Part shown: piece after piece, positions 41,440 to 51,885 of the stretch
How the letters are laid out: each line of letters opens with the position of its first letter
Position numbering within the stretch: position 1 is the first letter of the stretch
NCBI RefSeq assembly: GCF_019393635.1
Contig: NC_057861.1
Location: forward strand, 542,510,211-542,574,210
Source of the DNA: Dromiciops gliroides
Lineage: Eukaryota; Chordata; Mammalia; Microbiotheria; Microbiotheriidae
Length of the DNA: 64,000 nt
Direction: 5' to 3'
The notes under the pieces: generated by a model
Told to the model about the DNA's origin: nothing
What the model saw: the letters and a program-made list of their open reading frames with translations, nothing else
Database searches by the model: none
Position numbers and translations under genes: made by a program

Positions 41440-41890
41440 GGAATGGGTGAGTGAGAACAATTTGTTCTAACAGCCATGAAGGCGGCTGAAGCAGACACTG
41501 TGGAGTGCTTACAGCTTGGTCAGGCATCAAAGACAACAAGGTCATCCATTATATGGCCATCGCCAGTCATCTTGACTTCTGTTTTACCACTGGACTTTGT
41601 TGACTCTGGAAGGGAGAGTAAGGCTGATGACTGTGCAACTTTGCCTCACTTAAATCCAGTTCACGGGCAAGGATATCCCTCTCTCTGATGTCATTGGTCC
41701 TCTTCAAAAATGAAGGATGGGGCCAGCTAGATGGCACAGTAAATAAAGCACAAGCCCTGGATTCAGGAGGACCTGAGTTCAAATCTGGCCTCAGACACTT
41801 GACATGTACTAGCTGTGTGACCCTGGGCAAGTCACTTAACCCCAATTGCCTCACTTTAAAAAAAAAAAATGAAGGATGAACAACAACATT
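41440..41890 (+). mobile_element. RTE-like 3' end with second-type tail, split by SINE
   Basis: GGCGGCTGAAGCAGACAC, CACTTAAATCCAGTTCAC and GATGTCATTGGTCCTCTTC match the long tail of the SINE at 16.6 kb. A tail B SINE (41720-41864) interrupts it, with perfect target duplication AAAAATGAAGGATG at 41706-41719 and 41865-41878, after which AACAACAAC resumes. Confidence 0.8.
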
Positions 41891-41954
41891 CTCAGGCATT
41901 GTTCTTTTAGCAGAAAGCTAAGTGAAACTCATTAATCAAACAAAATATTAGTAT

Positions 41955-42560
41955 ACAATATTTGTCTATATTGTAAGCTCTTTGAAATCAGGGAGTGTTT
42001 CATTTCTTTGTCATTTTATCTCCAGTGCCTAGTATAGCTCCCGGCACATAGTAGGAACTTAATGAATGCTTGTTAAGTGGTTGATTGATGTTAATCAATG
42101 TATGTCACTTTCACATACATAATAATAATACTTGACATTTATATAGTACTTAGAGGTTTGCAAAATCCTTTCCAAACATGATCTCATTTGTTCTTCACAA
42201 TACAGATATCCAAAGTGCATAAGGCAAGGTAATTTTCCAAGACAATTAATCATTTAGACTAGATAAGAATTTGTTCATTTAAAAAAATATTTTATTTTCA
42301 GCTCTAATTTCTCTTCTTCCCACCTCTTCTCTGCATACATACACACACACACTCTTGAAAAAAAAACAAGAAAAACAAAACCTGTTATAAAATATATAAT
42401 CGAGCAAAACAAATTCCTACATTAGCCATGTCAAAAAACCTAAAATTTGCCTGTCTGCACTCTGAGTTCATTGTCTCTCTTTTTTGGACATGAGTAGTAT
42501 GCCCTCTAGAATTGTAATTGGTCATTGTGTTGATCAGAGTTCCAAAGTCTTTAAGAATTT
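41955..42560. mobile_element. L2 end, MIR piece and antisense L1 end
   Basis: L2 3' end (+) at 41955-42085 (GTAAGCTCTTTGAAATCAGG, GGCACATAGTAGG), MIR-like (-) at 42120-42210, and an L1 3' end (-) at 42270-42560 (GCAAAACAAATTCCTACATT, GGTCATTGTGTTGATCAGAG). Confidence 0.65.
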
Positions 42561-42765
42561 AACTTATTCATTTAACTATGGCATAACTATGGCTCATTTA
42601 ACTATGGTGTCAGAGTTAAGGATATACTGGGAAAGGAGAAAGTCATGGAAAGACTGATAAAATATCCCAGCATACCTGAAAATAATACTAAGTCCTATTT
42701 ATAGATTGCATTGAGGTTTACAACAAATACTTTCCTCACCACAACTCTTTAAAATGGGTGGTGCA

Positions 42766-42926
42766 GGGGCAGCTAGGTGGTGCAGTGGATAAAGCACTGG
42801 ATTCAGAGGGACCTGAGTTGAAAGCCAGCCTCAGACACTTGACACTTACTAGCTGTGTGACCTTGGGCAAGTCACTTATCCCCATTGCCCCGCCAAAAAC
42901 CAACCAAACAAAAAATAAAATAAAAT
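42766..42926 (+). mobile_element. Short SINE, tail A, internal deletion
   Basis: AAAGCACTGGATTCAG lacks the GCCCT segment. The tail ends (AAAAT)n. Perfect target AAAATGGGTGGTGCA lies at 42751-42765 and 42927-42941, and a third near-copy (AAAATGAGTGGTGCA) at 42959-42973 follows an (AAAT)n run. Confidence 0.93.
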
Positions 42927-43363
42927 AAAATGGGTGGTGCAAAATAAATAAATAAATAAAAATGAGTGGTGCAAGTATAACAGGAGGCTAGAACTGGATG
43001 CCTTGCTGGTTTGTGGATAGGTCTCCTATTTTCCCCTTCTTCTAAAGGTCTAAGGAAGTTTGCTTTGACTTTGGGACTGGCAGGTCCTGATTTTGACTGA
43101 TAAGCGAACTCCTTTCATCCTAAGGCAATGTGTAAGAAAGAGAAACCTTGGGGGTTGAAAATGGCCATAGACCTCAGAACATGCAATGAGTGGACAGCAG
43201 GGCCCTTAGAGATGAAGCCAACAAGATATCCTAGATTCTCATAGTGCATAATTAGCAGAGGAAAAGCTTTGAAATTAAGAGGGATTAGGGAAGGCTTACA
43301 GTAGAAGATGGGATTTGAAAGAGCTACCTGGGCATATGTTTTGCTCTTGAAGATATCCTGTAA

Positions 43364-43508
43364 GGGGGGCAGCTAGGTGGCGCAGTGGATAAAGCACCGG
43401 CCTTGAATTCAGGAGGATCTGAGTTCAAATCCAGCCTCAGACACTTGATACTAGCTGTATGACCCTGGGCAAGTCACTTAACCCTCATTGCCCAACAACA
43501 AAAAAAAA
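43364..43508 (+). mobile_element. Short SINE, tail A
   Basis: Sense copy lacking CACTTA before CTAGCTGTATG. GATAYCCTGT flanks it at 43352 and 43511. Confidence 0.92.
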
Positions 43509-43670
43509 AAGATACCCTGTGGGATGCAGATGGAGACTGGTTATTTTGACTTCTTCCTCCCCTTCCTGTTTTCGCTTGCTCTCTAGAGAAGGTGAGGCTG
43601 TATCTTTGAGTCTCATGCTTTCCTTTCTCCACCCTCCTAGGCTTCTCTTGCTTCTTAAAAGCCTATTTGC

Positions 43671-43840
43671 AGGGCAACTAGGTGGTGCAGTGGATAGAGC
43701 ACAGGCCCTGGAGTCAGGAGTACTTGAGTTCAAATCCGACTTCAGACACTTAACACTTACCAGCTGTGTGACCCTGGGCAAATCACTTAACCCCAATTGC
43801 CTCACTAAAGAAAAATTTTTTTAAATTTAAAAATTTTTTT
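43671..43840 (+). mobile_element. Short SINE, tail B
   Basis: Sense copy with a T/A-rich tail. Perfect target duplication AAAAGCCTATTTGC is at 43657-43670 and 43841-43854. Confidence 0.95.
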
Positions 43841-44090
43841 AAAAGCCTATTTGCCTTTCTTTAAACATTTATTTTCCTTTTTAAACAAGAAGTTGTGATA
43901 AAAGTTATTAATCATTTGCATTGCTAATCTATGTTTATTGTTATTGCTTGAATATAGAGAAGAGGGAAGCAATTAGGGACCAGCAGGGAGAGAGAAATTT
44001 AAAATTATGGTCTTTTTCCAGAATTGGATTGCTTGCTGGGAGCTCAGAGGTGTAGAAGAGAGTTGATGATTCATAGAACAGCTTCCCAGA

Positions 44091-44338
44091 CATCTAGGTG
44101 GTACAGTGGATAGAGTGCTAGGCCTGGAGTCAAAAAGACTCAACTTCCTGAGTTCAAATCTGGCCTCAGGTACCTACTAGCTGTGTGACCCTTGGAAAAT
44201 CAGTTAACCCTGGTTGCCTTGGTTCTTCATCTGTAAAATGAGCTGGAGTAGGAAATGGCAAAGCACTACAGTATCTCTGCCAAGAAAATCCCAAATGGGG
44301 TCACAAAGAGCTGGACATGACCAAACAGCAACAATAAA
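44091..44338 (+). mobile_element. RTE-tailed SINE
   Basis: Sense long-form copy with CCAAATGGGGTCACAAAGAG and an AACAGCAACAATAAACA end. CARCTTCCCAGA flanks it on both sides. Confidence 0.9.
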
Positions 44339-44599
44339 CACAACTTCCCAGAGACAGAGCACTTATATTGGGGGTCCCTTAGGAAAGGAGTCCTTTTGGT
44401 AGTGACTGCTGATGTCTAGCTGAGTTGGCACTGAGACACCACCTCCACTGTCTTCCCCAAATCTAGTTTAAGAGGAAAGCCAAGCTTAGAGAAGAGTGGT
44501 CAAAGTTGTGGCTGGACCCTGACCTACAAATACATGGGAGGAGGGTATATAAGAGTAACTGACAACACTATTTATTCTAGCTCCACATTCTACCCACTG

Positions 44600-45017
44600 C
44601 AATGCCACCATCACACCTAGATAAGTATTACAGATTTTTACAGATGAGAAGACTATAGAAAAGTTAAGTGACTTGCCAGTGGTTAAGTACCAAAGTTTCA
44701 ATTCAAACCTAGATTTCTGTGACATCCGGGGCCAAATCCTGGCCATTTCTTACCCTCTATGTGATATTTTTTGTTGTTCACTTGTTTCAGAAGGTTTTTG
44801 TTTTGTTTTGTTTTTTTATTCTTATGGGTTCTCTTGGCAAAGATACTGAAGTGGCTTGCCATTTTCTTCTCCAGCTCATTTTACAGATGAGGAACTGAAG
44901 TGAACAAGGTTAAGGGACTTGTCCAGGATCACACAGCTGGTGTTAGAGGCCAGGTTTGAACTCAGGTCTTCCTAACTCCAAACCTGGTGCTCTATCTATT
45001 GCCCTACCTACCTGCCC
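44600..45017 (-). mobile_element. Ther-1 piece and RTE-tailed SINE, antisense
   Basis: A Ther-1 fragment (about 44630-44740) precedes an RTE-tailed SINE (44770-45017), whose tail is disrupted by a GTTTTGTTTTG expansion at 44798. Confidence 0.8.
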
Positions 45018-45026
45018 AATATGATC

Positions 45027-45040
<14 letters not shown>

Positions 45041-45057
<17 letters not shown>

Positions 45058-45195
45058 TGGTGAGGCAATTGGGGTTAAGTGACTTGCCCAGAGTCACACA
45101 GCTAGTAAGTGTTAAGTGTCTGAGGCCGGATTTGAACTCAGGTCCTCCTGACTCCAGTGCCTATGCTCTATCCACTCCACCACCTAGCTGCCCCC
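45041..45195 (-). mobile_element. Short SINE, tail B
   Basis: Antisense copy with a 19-T tail. It sits in a T-rich target, so the duplication cannot be defined. Confidence 0.92.
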
Positions 45196-45434
45196 CTTTT
45201 TTTCAATTAGAATAAAATAATAGAAAGGAAACCAAGAGAGAAATCCTTGGACTTCTTCTCATGGGGAGAAGGCATGGCACAGAGGTGTGGCTCTGAGATA
45301 CCTATCTCCTGACCAATATGATCTTAGTCAAGTTCCTTAAACTCTTTGGGTCTCAAAGTATCTGTCAAATGCGTTTAAATACCAATCTATCAACAGTGTT
45401 CAAAGCAAGTCAATAAAGAACTATATTGTGCAGT

Positions 45435-45616
45435 CATTTGATGTTTGTTTGTTTTTGTTTTTCAATCCTGTCTGACTCTTCGTGATCCCATTTAGGAGGC
45501 AAAAATTAAATGACTTGCCCAGGATCACACAGTTTATAAACCTGAGGCTAAATTTGAACTCAGAGTCTTCCTGACTCCAGGCTCAGCACTCTATCCACTG
45601 CGCCACCTAGCTGCCC
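45435..45616 (-). mobile_element. RTE-tailed SINE with internal deletion
   Basis: GTCTGACTCTTCGTGATCCC jumps from CATTTAGG straight to AGGCAAAAATTAAATGACTT, losing the middle of the tail. Confidence 0.85.
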
Positions 45617-45766
45617 AAGGAATTATTAGCCTCCTCTATAATCAGTCCTGTAGGCAACTTTGGGGGCATACAAAGAAATACAAGATAATACAAGACAAGA
45701 AATACAATTCCAGACCTTAAGGAATTTATAATCTGATTGAGAGACACAAACCTGAAATGTCTAGAC

Positions 45767-45952
45767 CAGTGGTTCTTAAACATTTTGATCTCAGGACCCC
45801 CTGACCCTCTTAAAAATCATTGAGGACTTCCCCCAAAGAGTTTTTATTTATGTGAGTTATATAAACAACATCTTAGCATTATTATAAAAATAGTTTTGAC
45901 CTCACAAACCCTTAGGTACCCTTAGATAGTCTGTAAACTTTGAGAACTGAGG
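45767..45952. mobile_element. Non-autonomous hAT-type transposon
   Basis: Starts CAGTGGTTCTTAAAC with GATCTCAGGACCCCC and ends CTTTGAGAACTGAG. This is the terminal signature of an old Charlie-like hAT family. Target duplication is decayed. Confidence 0.7.
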
Positions 45953-46140
45953 TTCTAAATAATAAGTTGAATTGTATGATGTGTGATGTTATAGGAATTC
46001 CAAGATAGGAAAGCTTTTGTTGTGGTAATGATCCCCTAGAATGTCATCAGAATGGGGGGAGTGGGTTTGGGGGAGGCCTTCAGGGGAGTATAGGATTTAG
46101 ATTGGGAGACAAAAAAGGGAGGTGGAAGAATGATACAAAC

Positions 46141-46338
46141 CAGGGCTTCTTAAAAAACTTCTTAACCTTTTTCCACTCAAGACCCCTTCTCACCCATGAA
46201 ATTTTTACACGACCCCTGGTATATAGGTATATAAAATAGGTATATATAACCTTTTGCTGTTGCCAAATTTTTTCATGACTCCCACATTTAGTTTTTCAAC
46301 CCCAGATGGGGTTGAAACTCACAATTTAAGAAGCTTTG
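46141..46338. mobile_element. Non-autonomous hAT-type transposon, 198 bp
   Basis: Inverted ends CAGGGCTTCTTAAA and TTTAAGAAGCTTTG pair at 12 of 14 bases. The 8-bp target duplication ATACAAAC/ATATAAAC (46133-46140, 46339-46346) differs at one base. Confidence 0.88.
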
Positions 46339-46589
46339 ATATAAACAACAGCTTGGTAGTGAGAATGAGCAGAGCCACTAATAGAGGGGAGAGTAAACAG
46401 ATCTGTCTCATTGGAACACAGGGTTTGTTTTGGGGAAGTGGGAGATAAGATGGGATGCAGAAGTTGTTACCAGCTGATGGAAGGCATAGAACGCCGAGCT
46501 GAAAGATTTGGACTTAATGTTATAGGCAGAAGGAAAATATTTTCTCCAATGTGGACCACTCCCAAATGCCAAATGCCACTGGTCTCTTC

Positions 46590-47012
46590 TTAGTTTTTCT
46601 TCTCAACCACCCCTTCCCTTTTCATATTCTCTTGACCTGCCTGTCACTGCTTTCTCCCAGTTCTCCCCCCTTTCTAACTTAATCTTCTTGGGTTTCCCTT
46701 TCAGGTTTGTTTTTTTTTCCTCCTCATGCTCCCTAGAGGTGAGTATCCCTCAAGGCTTTTCCCTAGGCACTCTACAGCTTTCTCCCTCCCTTGAGAAACT
46801 CTTTCATTACCATGGCAACAGATATGCAGATAATCATCACATCTACATTCTAGCCCCAGGCTAGAGGTCCTATCCTAAAATTACAACTGCCCATGTTGTA
46901 TGTACCTGGCATATCCTAAATGATATCCCAAACCCAACATGAACAGAATTGTACTCCTCATCTTCCCCTCACTTCCCTTTGCTTTCTAATTTTATTGATG
47001 ATGTCACCATCT
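46590..47012 (+). mobile_element. L2-type LINE fragment
   Basis: A degraded reverse-transcriptase active-site region reads Y-A-D-N around 46828-46840, followed by L2-like CTAAATGATATCCCAAACC and CTTCCCCTCACTTCCC. Confidence 0.65.
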
Positions 47013-47016
47013 TGGG

Positions 47017-47740
47017 CATGCTAGGTGGCGAAGTGGATAGAGTGCCAGGTCTAGAGTCAGGAAGACCTGAGTTCAAATGCAGCCTCAGAAACTTACTAGC
47101 TGTGTGACCCTATGTGAGGGAAAAATCCATCCTCTTCTTAATAATTCTCGGGAACTCAGCAGCAAAGTGACAAAGGCTTTATTTTCTTTTCATGAGAAGG
47201 AGGCACCCTAGTGTGCAGCTAGTGGGTGCCCAGAAAGGGGGCTCACAGGTCCTGTTTTATACCCTAGTCCCTAACATGAATGGACCCTCCCCTTTTTCAT
47301 CACTGGTCCAATTACTCAAGGGTTACAATCTACACGCAAAAACTAGCTAATCAGAACGCAGTATTCCTCTTCCTTGTGTGGGCATAACTCAGGAGTGGAC
47401 CTTATACTTCCTTATATGGACACAACTCCGGAGAGGACCTTATTGAGACCAGGGCTCCTTGAACCATGTGACCTTGCCAACCTGAGGGGGAGGAGGGGAT
47501 CTGAGACCTTTGTCCTACAAACAGGTCAGGAAGAGTATGACTGACTTGTTATATCCACATTGAGAGGAGACAACTACCCATTTCTCATACCCTGGGCAAG
47601 TCGCTTAACCCTGTTTGCCTCCGTTTCCCCCTCTGTAAAATGAGCTGGTGAAGGAAATGTTTTCTTTACCAAGAAAACCCCAGATGGGGTCACAAAGAGT
47701 CAAACACAACTGAAAATGACCAAACAACAACACCATCCTC
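47017..47740 (+). mobile_element. RTE-tailed SINE split by a solo LTR
   Basis: Head and core at 47017-47111 (CTAGCTGTGTGACCCT). The core continues at 47589 (ACCCTGGGCAAGTCG) and runs through CCAGATGGGGTCACAAAGAG to CAAACAACAACACC. Confidence 0.92.
47112..47588 (-). mobile_element. Solo LTR of an endogenous retrovirus
   Basis: About 477 bp inserted in the SINE core with 5-bp target duplication ACCCT (47107-47111, 47589-47593). On the minus strand it begins (A)TGAGAAATGGG and ends CCCTCACA(T). It has a CCATATAAGG TATA-like box and AATAAAGCC about 70 bp before the end, so the order of parts fits a minus-strand LTR. No coding sequence remains. Confidence 0.82.
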
Positions 47741-47747
47741 CTAACTC

Positions 47748-48040
47748 ACAGGATCACATAAAGAGATGCAAGGGACCTTGGAAGCCATTTCCTCCAATTT
47801 CCCCCATTTTATAGATGAGGAGACTAAGGCCCACAGAAGTTAAGAGGATTGTTTAAGGTTGCCCAGGCTCAAAACTTTAGAGCTTCTTACTTTTTTTTTT
47901 TTTTTGGTGAGGCAATGGGGGTTAAGTGACTTGCTCAGGGTCACACAGCTAGCAAGTGTCAAATGTCTGAGGCTGGATTTGAACTCATGTACCCCTGAAT
48001 CCAGGGCCAGCGCTTCACCACTGCGCCATCTAGCTGCCCC
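47748..48040 (-). mobile_element. Ther-1 SINE, then short SINE
   Basis: Antisense Ther-1 at 47748-47882 (TTTTATAGATGAGGAGACTAAGG) is cut by an antisense short SINE (47893-48040). AGCTTCTTACTTTTTT / GGCTCTTACTTTTTT are the flanks. Confidence 0.85.
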
Positions 48041-48073
48041 TAGGCTCTTACTTTTTTAAAAAAAAAGAAATTG

Positions 48074-48218
48074 GGGGGCAGCTAGATGGCGCAGTGGTTA
48101 AAGCACCGGCCCTGGATTCAGGAGTGCCTGAGTTCAAATCCGGCCTCAGACACTTGACACTTACTAGCTGTGTGACCCTGGGCAAGTCACTTAACCCCCA
48201 TTGCCTGCAAAAAAGAAA
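48074..48218 (+). mobile_element. Short SINE, tail A
   Basis: Sense copy with A box TGGCGCAGTGG. AAAAAAGAAATTG flanks both ends. Confidence 0.93.
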
Positions 48219-48309
48219 AAGAAAAAAGAAATTGATGTTTATTTTCCTTTAGTGTATTTCAGCACTAGTAAAAACATCTGGGATAAAATTTAAGATTACT
48301 CTGATATTT

Positions 48310-49236
48310 TTACTTCAGACATTTTCACTGGCTTCTTCCCATGCCTGGAACTCTCTCCCTTCTGATCTCCACCTCCTTGGTTTCCCTGACTTCTCTTGAG
48401 TCTCAGCTAAAGTCTCACCTTCTACAAGCAGCCTTTCCCCAGTCTTCCTTAATCTTAATGCTTTCCCTTTGAGATTATCTCCGGTTTATTCTGTCTGTAT
48501 CTTGGCTGTGCATTTTTTTCTTTTTTTTTTTATTAATAAAGTATTTTTTTCCCGTTATATGTAAAGATAGTTCTCAACTTTTGTTTATACAAGTTTTCCA
48601 ATTTCAGATTTTTCTCCCTCCCTCCCCTCCCTCCCCCCTCCCTCAGACAGCAGGCAATCTGATATAAGTTTTTTATATATACATAATAACATTAAACATA
48701 TTTCTGCATTAGTCATGTTATTAGAGAAAAATCAGAGCAATGACAAAAAACCTCAAAATAGAAAAACACCGGCAGCCAAAACAAAAGAAATAGTATGGTT
48801 CATTCAGCATCCACTCCACAGTTCTTTTTTTTTTTTTCCTGGATTTGGAGAACCTCTTCTATCATGAGTTCCCTGGAATTCTTCTGTGCCATTGCATTGG
48901 TGAGAAGAATATAGTCCATCACAGTAGATCAACACTCAATGTTGATGATACTGTGTACAATGTTCTTCTGGTTCTGCTCATCTCACTCATCATCAGCCCA
49001 CGCAAGACCCTCCAGGTTTCTCTGAACTCCTCCTGCTCATCATTTCTTACAGCACAATAGTATTCCATTGTATTCATATACCACAACTTGTCCTTGGCTG
49101 TGCATCTTTGCATCTTGTTCTCCCATTAGACTAAGTTCCTTGAGAGCAGGGGCTATTTTTACCTTTCTTGGTATCACCAGTGCTTTGCCTAGTGCCTAGC
49201 AAATGGCAGGTGCTTAATAAATGCTTGTTGACTTGA
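48310..49236 (+). mobile_element. L2 3' end split by an L1
   Basis: L2 text at 48310-48513 (CATGCCTGGAACTCTCTCC) resumes at 49093-49236 (TTCCTTGAGAGCAGGGGC, GCTTAATAAATGCTTGTTGA) around an antisense L1. Confidence 0.9.
48514..49092 (-). mobile_element. L1 3' end, 5'-truncated insertion
   Basis: About 579 bp of L1 in reverse: T-rich tail at the left, 3' UTR (CCCTCCCTCCCCTCCC), then the antisense of the end of ORF2 (AATAGTATTCCATTGTATTC near 49056). Perfect 13-bp target duplication CTTGGCTGTGCAT is at 48501-48513 and 49093-49105. Confidence 0.95.
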
Positions 49237-49239
49237 TTT

Positions 49240-49830
49240 CTTCGTTCCTCCCCATTCAGACGTCTGAGCAGTAGAAGCTTCAGACCAATCAGCAGTATTA
49301 AGCTGAATGCTCCATTCCTCATTGGGGAACTGCTAAGTGAACACAGATGGTCTCTATACACCTTCTGACCAATCTATAACCTCAGGTTGAATAGCAATGC
49401 ATTTTGGAGCTGGGGGAAGCCCACTCACCTTGAAACTCTCCTTTAGTCACTGCCTTTCCACCTGCCTCCTTTTCAATCTTCTTTGGATCCTTGTAAAAAT
49501 AAAGATCAGGAATAACCTCCCTTGGGTATTCATGGAGAATAGTTTCAGACACACAAATGACTTCACACACCAGCTTCCACATCAGACCCACCGAGTGGTG
49601 CCTTTATTGTTGCATAGAATGACAAGGACTACATATCAAAGTGGGTTGTTTGTGCTGTATAGCCAATGCACTGGGAGGTTAACATAATCAAAAGCTGGTC
49701 ATTAACTCTAGGATTAGCACCAGCAAGAGGAACTCCTGGGAAATACAAATACTTATTCCCCTCCCTCACGAGGTTCATAGGTGTAACAGGAACTGTTCTG
49801 TTTATGTCAATGAAAACAAAAACAAGTAAA
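49240..49830 (-). pseudogene. Processed pseudogene of ribosomal protein SA (laminin receptor)
   Basis: Reading minus, pieces of the small-subunit protein uS2 (RPSA) appear in order but in different frames: a degraded NPRVNDQLL near 49715, SVGLMW-like GGSDVE text near 49585, then a clean [14 protein letters not shown] and [12 protein letters not shown] at about 49425-49515. After a frameshift, [11 protein letters not shown] comes near 49380, and then QFPNEEWS and TADWSEASTAQTSEWGG at 49245-49320. In the living protein these are DLYFYRDPEEIEKE, QPEVADWSEGV and the repeated DWSA tail. No introns, several frameshifts, and no N-terminal half: a 5'-truncated, dead retrocopy next to an L2 end. Confidence 0.88.
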
Positions 49831-49859
49831 TGGAAATAGATAGAATTTGAGTTTGAGCT

Positions 49860-50043
49860 CATAGGAGGTAATAATAAATAATGCCTAGTGAACGTACCCT
49901 ACCCCAGAGACTTGTACAGTTCTCCTGACGACCCTCAGGAGGGTTCTGGTCAAGGGCAATTGTAGTAAAGAACCTACTTTGCAAGCACCTACTATGTGAA
50001 TTTTAGGGTTGCTTTGATGATGATGAAAGAAGCCTTAAGAATT

Positions 50044-50088
<45 letters not shown>

Positions 50089-50160
50089 TTTGCAAGATGG
50101 CTCCTGTTTGTGCTATATAGCTTGCCTCTAGAAGTTTTCACCTCTCTCTATGTTGGTTGC
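49860..50160. other. Unassigned, with (AC)n microsatellite
   Basis: No gene seen. An uninterrupted AC run of about 20 units spans 50046-50087. Confidence 0.6.
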
Positions 50161-50164
50161 TGCT

Positions 50165-50425
50165 GAGGCACAGTGGATAGAGCACCTGGTCTGGAGGCAG
50201 GAAGACCTGAGTTCAAATATGGCTTTAGACACTTATAAGTTGTGTGACCCTGGGCAAGTCACTTAATTTCAGTCTGTCCCAATTTCCTCAACTGCAAAAT
50301 GGAGATAATAGCACCTGCTTCCCAGGACTGTTGTGAGAATCAAATGAAATACTATTTTCAAGGAGCTTAGCATATTACCTGACACATAGTAGATACTTAA
50401 TAAATGCCTGTTCCCTTCTCCCCCT
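50165..50425 (+). mobile_element. MIR-type SINE, full length
   Basis: GCACAGTGGATAGAGCACC, core, then AATGGAGATAATAGCACC and the L2-like end GACACATAGTAGATACTTAATAAATGCC. Confidence 0.88.
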
Positions 50426-50429
50426 GCTT

Positions 50430-51176
50430 CCTTTAATCCTAATTTTAACACATTATGTCCTTCTTTATCATTCCTCTGTAGCTCTTCTCCACTCTCAGCA
50501 AGTTATAGTTCTTTCACAGCTCTCTCCCACTGATCCTCATAGTCCCTGATTTCTTCACTTTGTTCCACTGATCTCCGCCAATTGGTCTCATGTAGCAGGT
50601 GGCTTCATCCACTAGCCCAGGAGACTAAGCTGTCTAACCTGGCCCATAGAGAGAAGTCTCCCAAAGTGTTTTTTTTCTTCTTAAATTCTTAAGTCTTCTT
50701 TTGTTTCATCAAAGCAACCCTAAATTACACATAGTAGTCTTCTTTAGGGTGAAGAACCTCTAGAAACCTCTTTTTCTTATGTTGCTTCATTGAATTTTTA
50801 TTTTAAACTCTCTGCACGCTTGTCATGAGTTGGTATCATTTGCTTCTGCTCTTCCCCAGTACCCAGATAGTATGTCTCTCAATCGCATCAAATCCTCCCA
50901 CTGGGTCTCTGGAGGTACAACATTGCTCCCTCCCTTATTGTCCTTTTTCTCCTGGAGCAGCTGGGTATACTCTTCAAATTCTCTGGGAAATAGTGTCTCT
51001 CAGTGGAGGAGGTTCGATGCTGAGAAAGATAGATTTGTGGTCTCTTCCTCACAAATACTAAGATTCTATATCCATGATTAGGCTCTCCAAGTAGTCCTGT
51101 TCACAGAGGATACAATTATTGATCCCAAAAATACTATGAAGTCTTCTCAGTGAAATCTGTAGTCATTCAAAATAAA
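50430..51176 (-). other. Unassigned, with a coding-like minus-strand stretch
   Basis: At about 50825-51010 the minus strand reads EEYTQLLQEKKDNKGG, then QWEDLMRLRDILSGYWGR, before a TGA. An upstream stop and frame changes follow. It looks like a decayed gene or transposon protein with a short coiled-coil flavour, but I cannot name it. Confidence 0.3.
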
Positions 51177-51186
51177 TTGATCTAGT

Positions 51187-51628
51187 AGGCCTCCACCAGT
51201 CGCGGACGACCATGGATCAGTGCCTCGAAGAGCCAACAGGCCACAGTGTGGCTGTGCAGTACGATAAGAGAGCCGCAGCTCCTGAGTGACTTATAATGGG
51301 TAACTGCCGCATCCCATGAGGATTAGCTGGAGTGTCCTCTCCAGGGCTCTGGCCTGGGCAGATCAATATGGAAAACAAGCCGTTGCCCATGCAGCAGGTT
51401 TCCCTCTCCGCGACACTGGTGTATCCAAAGGAGAGGCAGAGCCAATACAGTTTGGCACCAGTGCCGCTGCAGGAGTTGCCAGAGGGATGTGATGTCCAAC
51501 ATCCAACTGCCTAAGGGACTCTGTCTCCTGATTTTTCCTCGGGGTTAACTCCTGAAGCTTTTCCCATATATGGGTATAGCCGCAAGGCAGCAGAGGTTTA
51601 AAATCAGGGTTTCCTTCCCCTAGGCGGG
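51187..51628. other. Unassigned GC-rich block between 10-bp direct repeats
   Basis: 442 bp with many CpG (CAGTCGCGGACGACC near 51199) in otherwise AT-rich DNA. TTGATCTAGT lies at both borders (51177-51186, 51629-51638), as expected of a target duplication. No poly(A) and no long intact frame with known similarity. It may be an unusual retrocopy or a repeat family I do not know. Confidence 0.5.
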
Positions 51629-51717
51629 TTGATCTAGTGACTGACACTGAAAACACAAAGTGGATGAAAATTATACATCATCCATATTAATGCATTTAGT
51701 TGAAAAGGCGGCCTAAT

Positions 51718-51871
51718 AGGGGCGGCTAGGTGGCACAGTGGATAAAGCACCAGCCCTGGATTCGGGAGTACCTGAGTTCAAATCTGGTCTCAGACACTTG
51801 ACACTTACTAGCTGTGTGACCCTGGACAAGTCACTTAACCCCCATTGCCCCGCAAAAAAAAAAAAGAAAAA
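51718..51871 (+). mobile_element. Short SINE, tail A
   Basis: Sense copy with GGCGGC head. AAAAGGCRGCCTA flanks at 51704 and 51873. Confidence 0.93.
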
Positions 51872-51885
51872 GAAAAGGCAGCCTA

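Noticed and set aside
51363..51656. 97-codon minus-strand frame as a gene
   Set aside because: It crosses the right border of the GC-rich block, with no known domain and no splice or promoter support.
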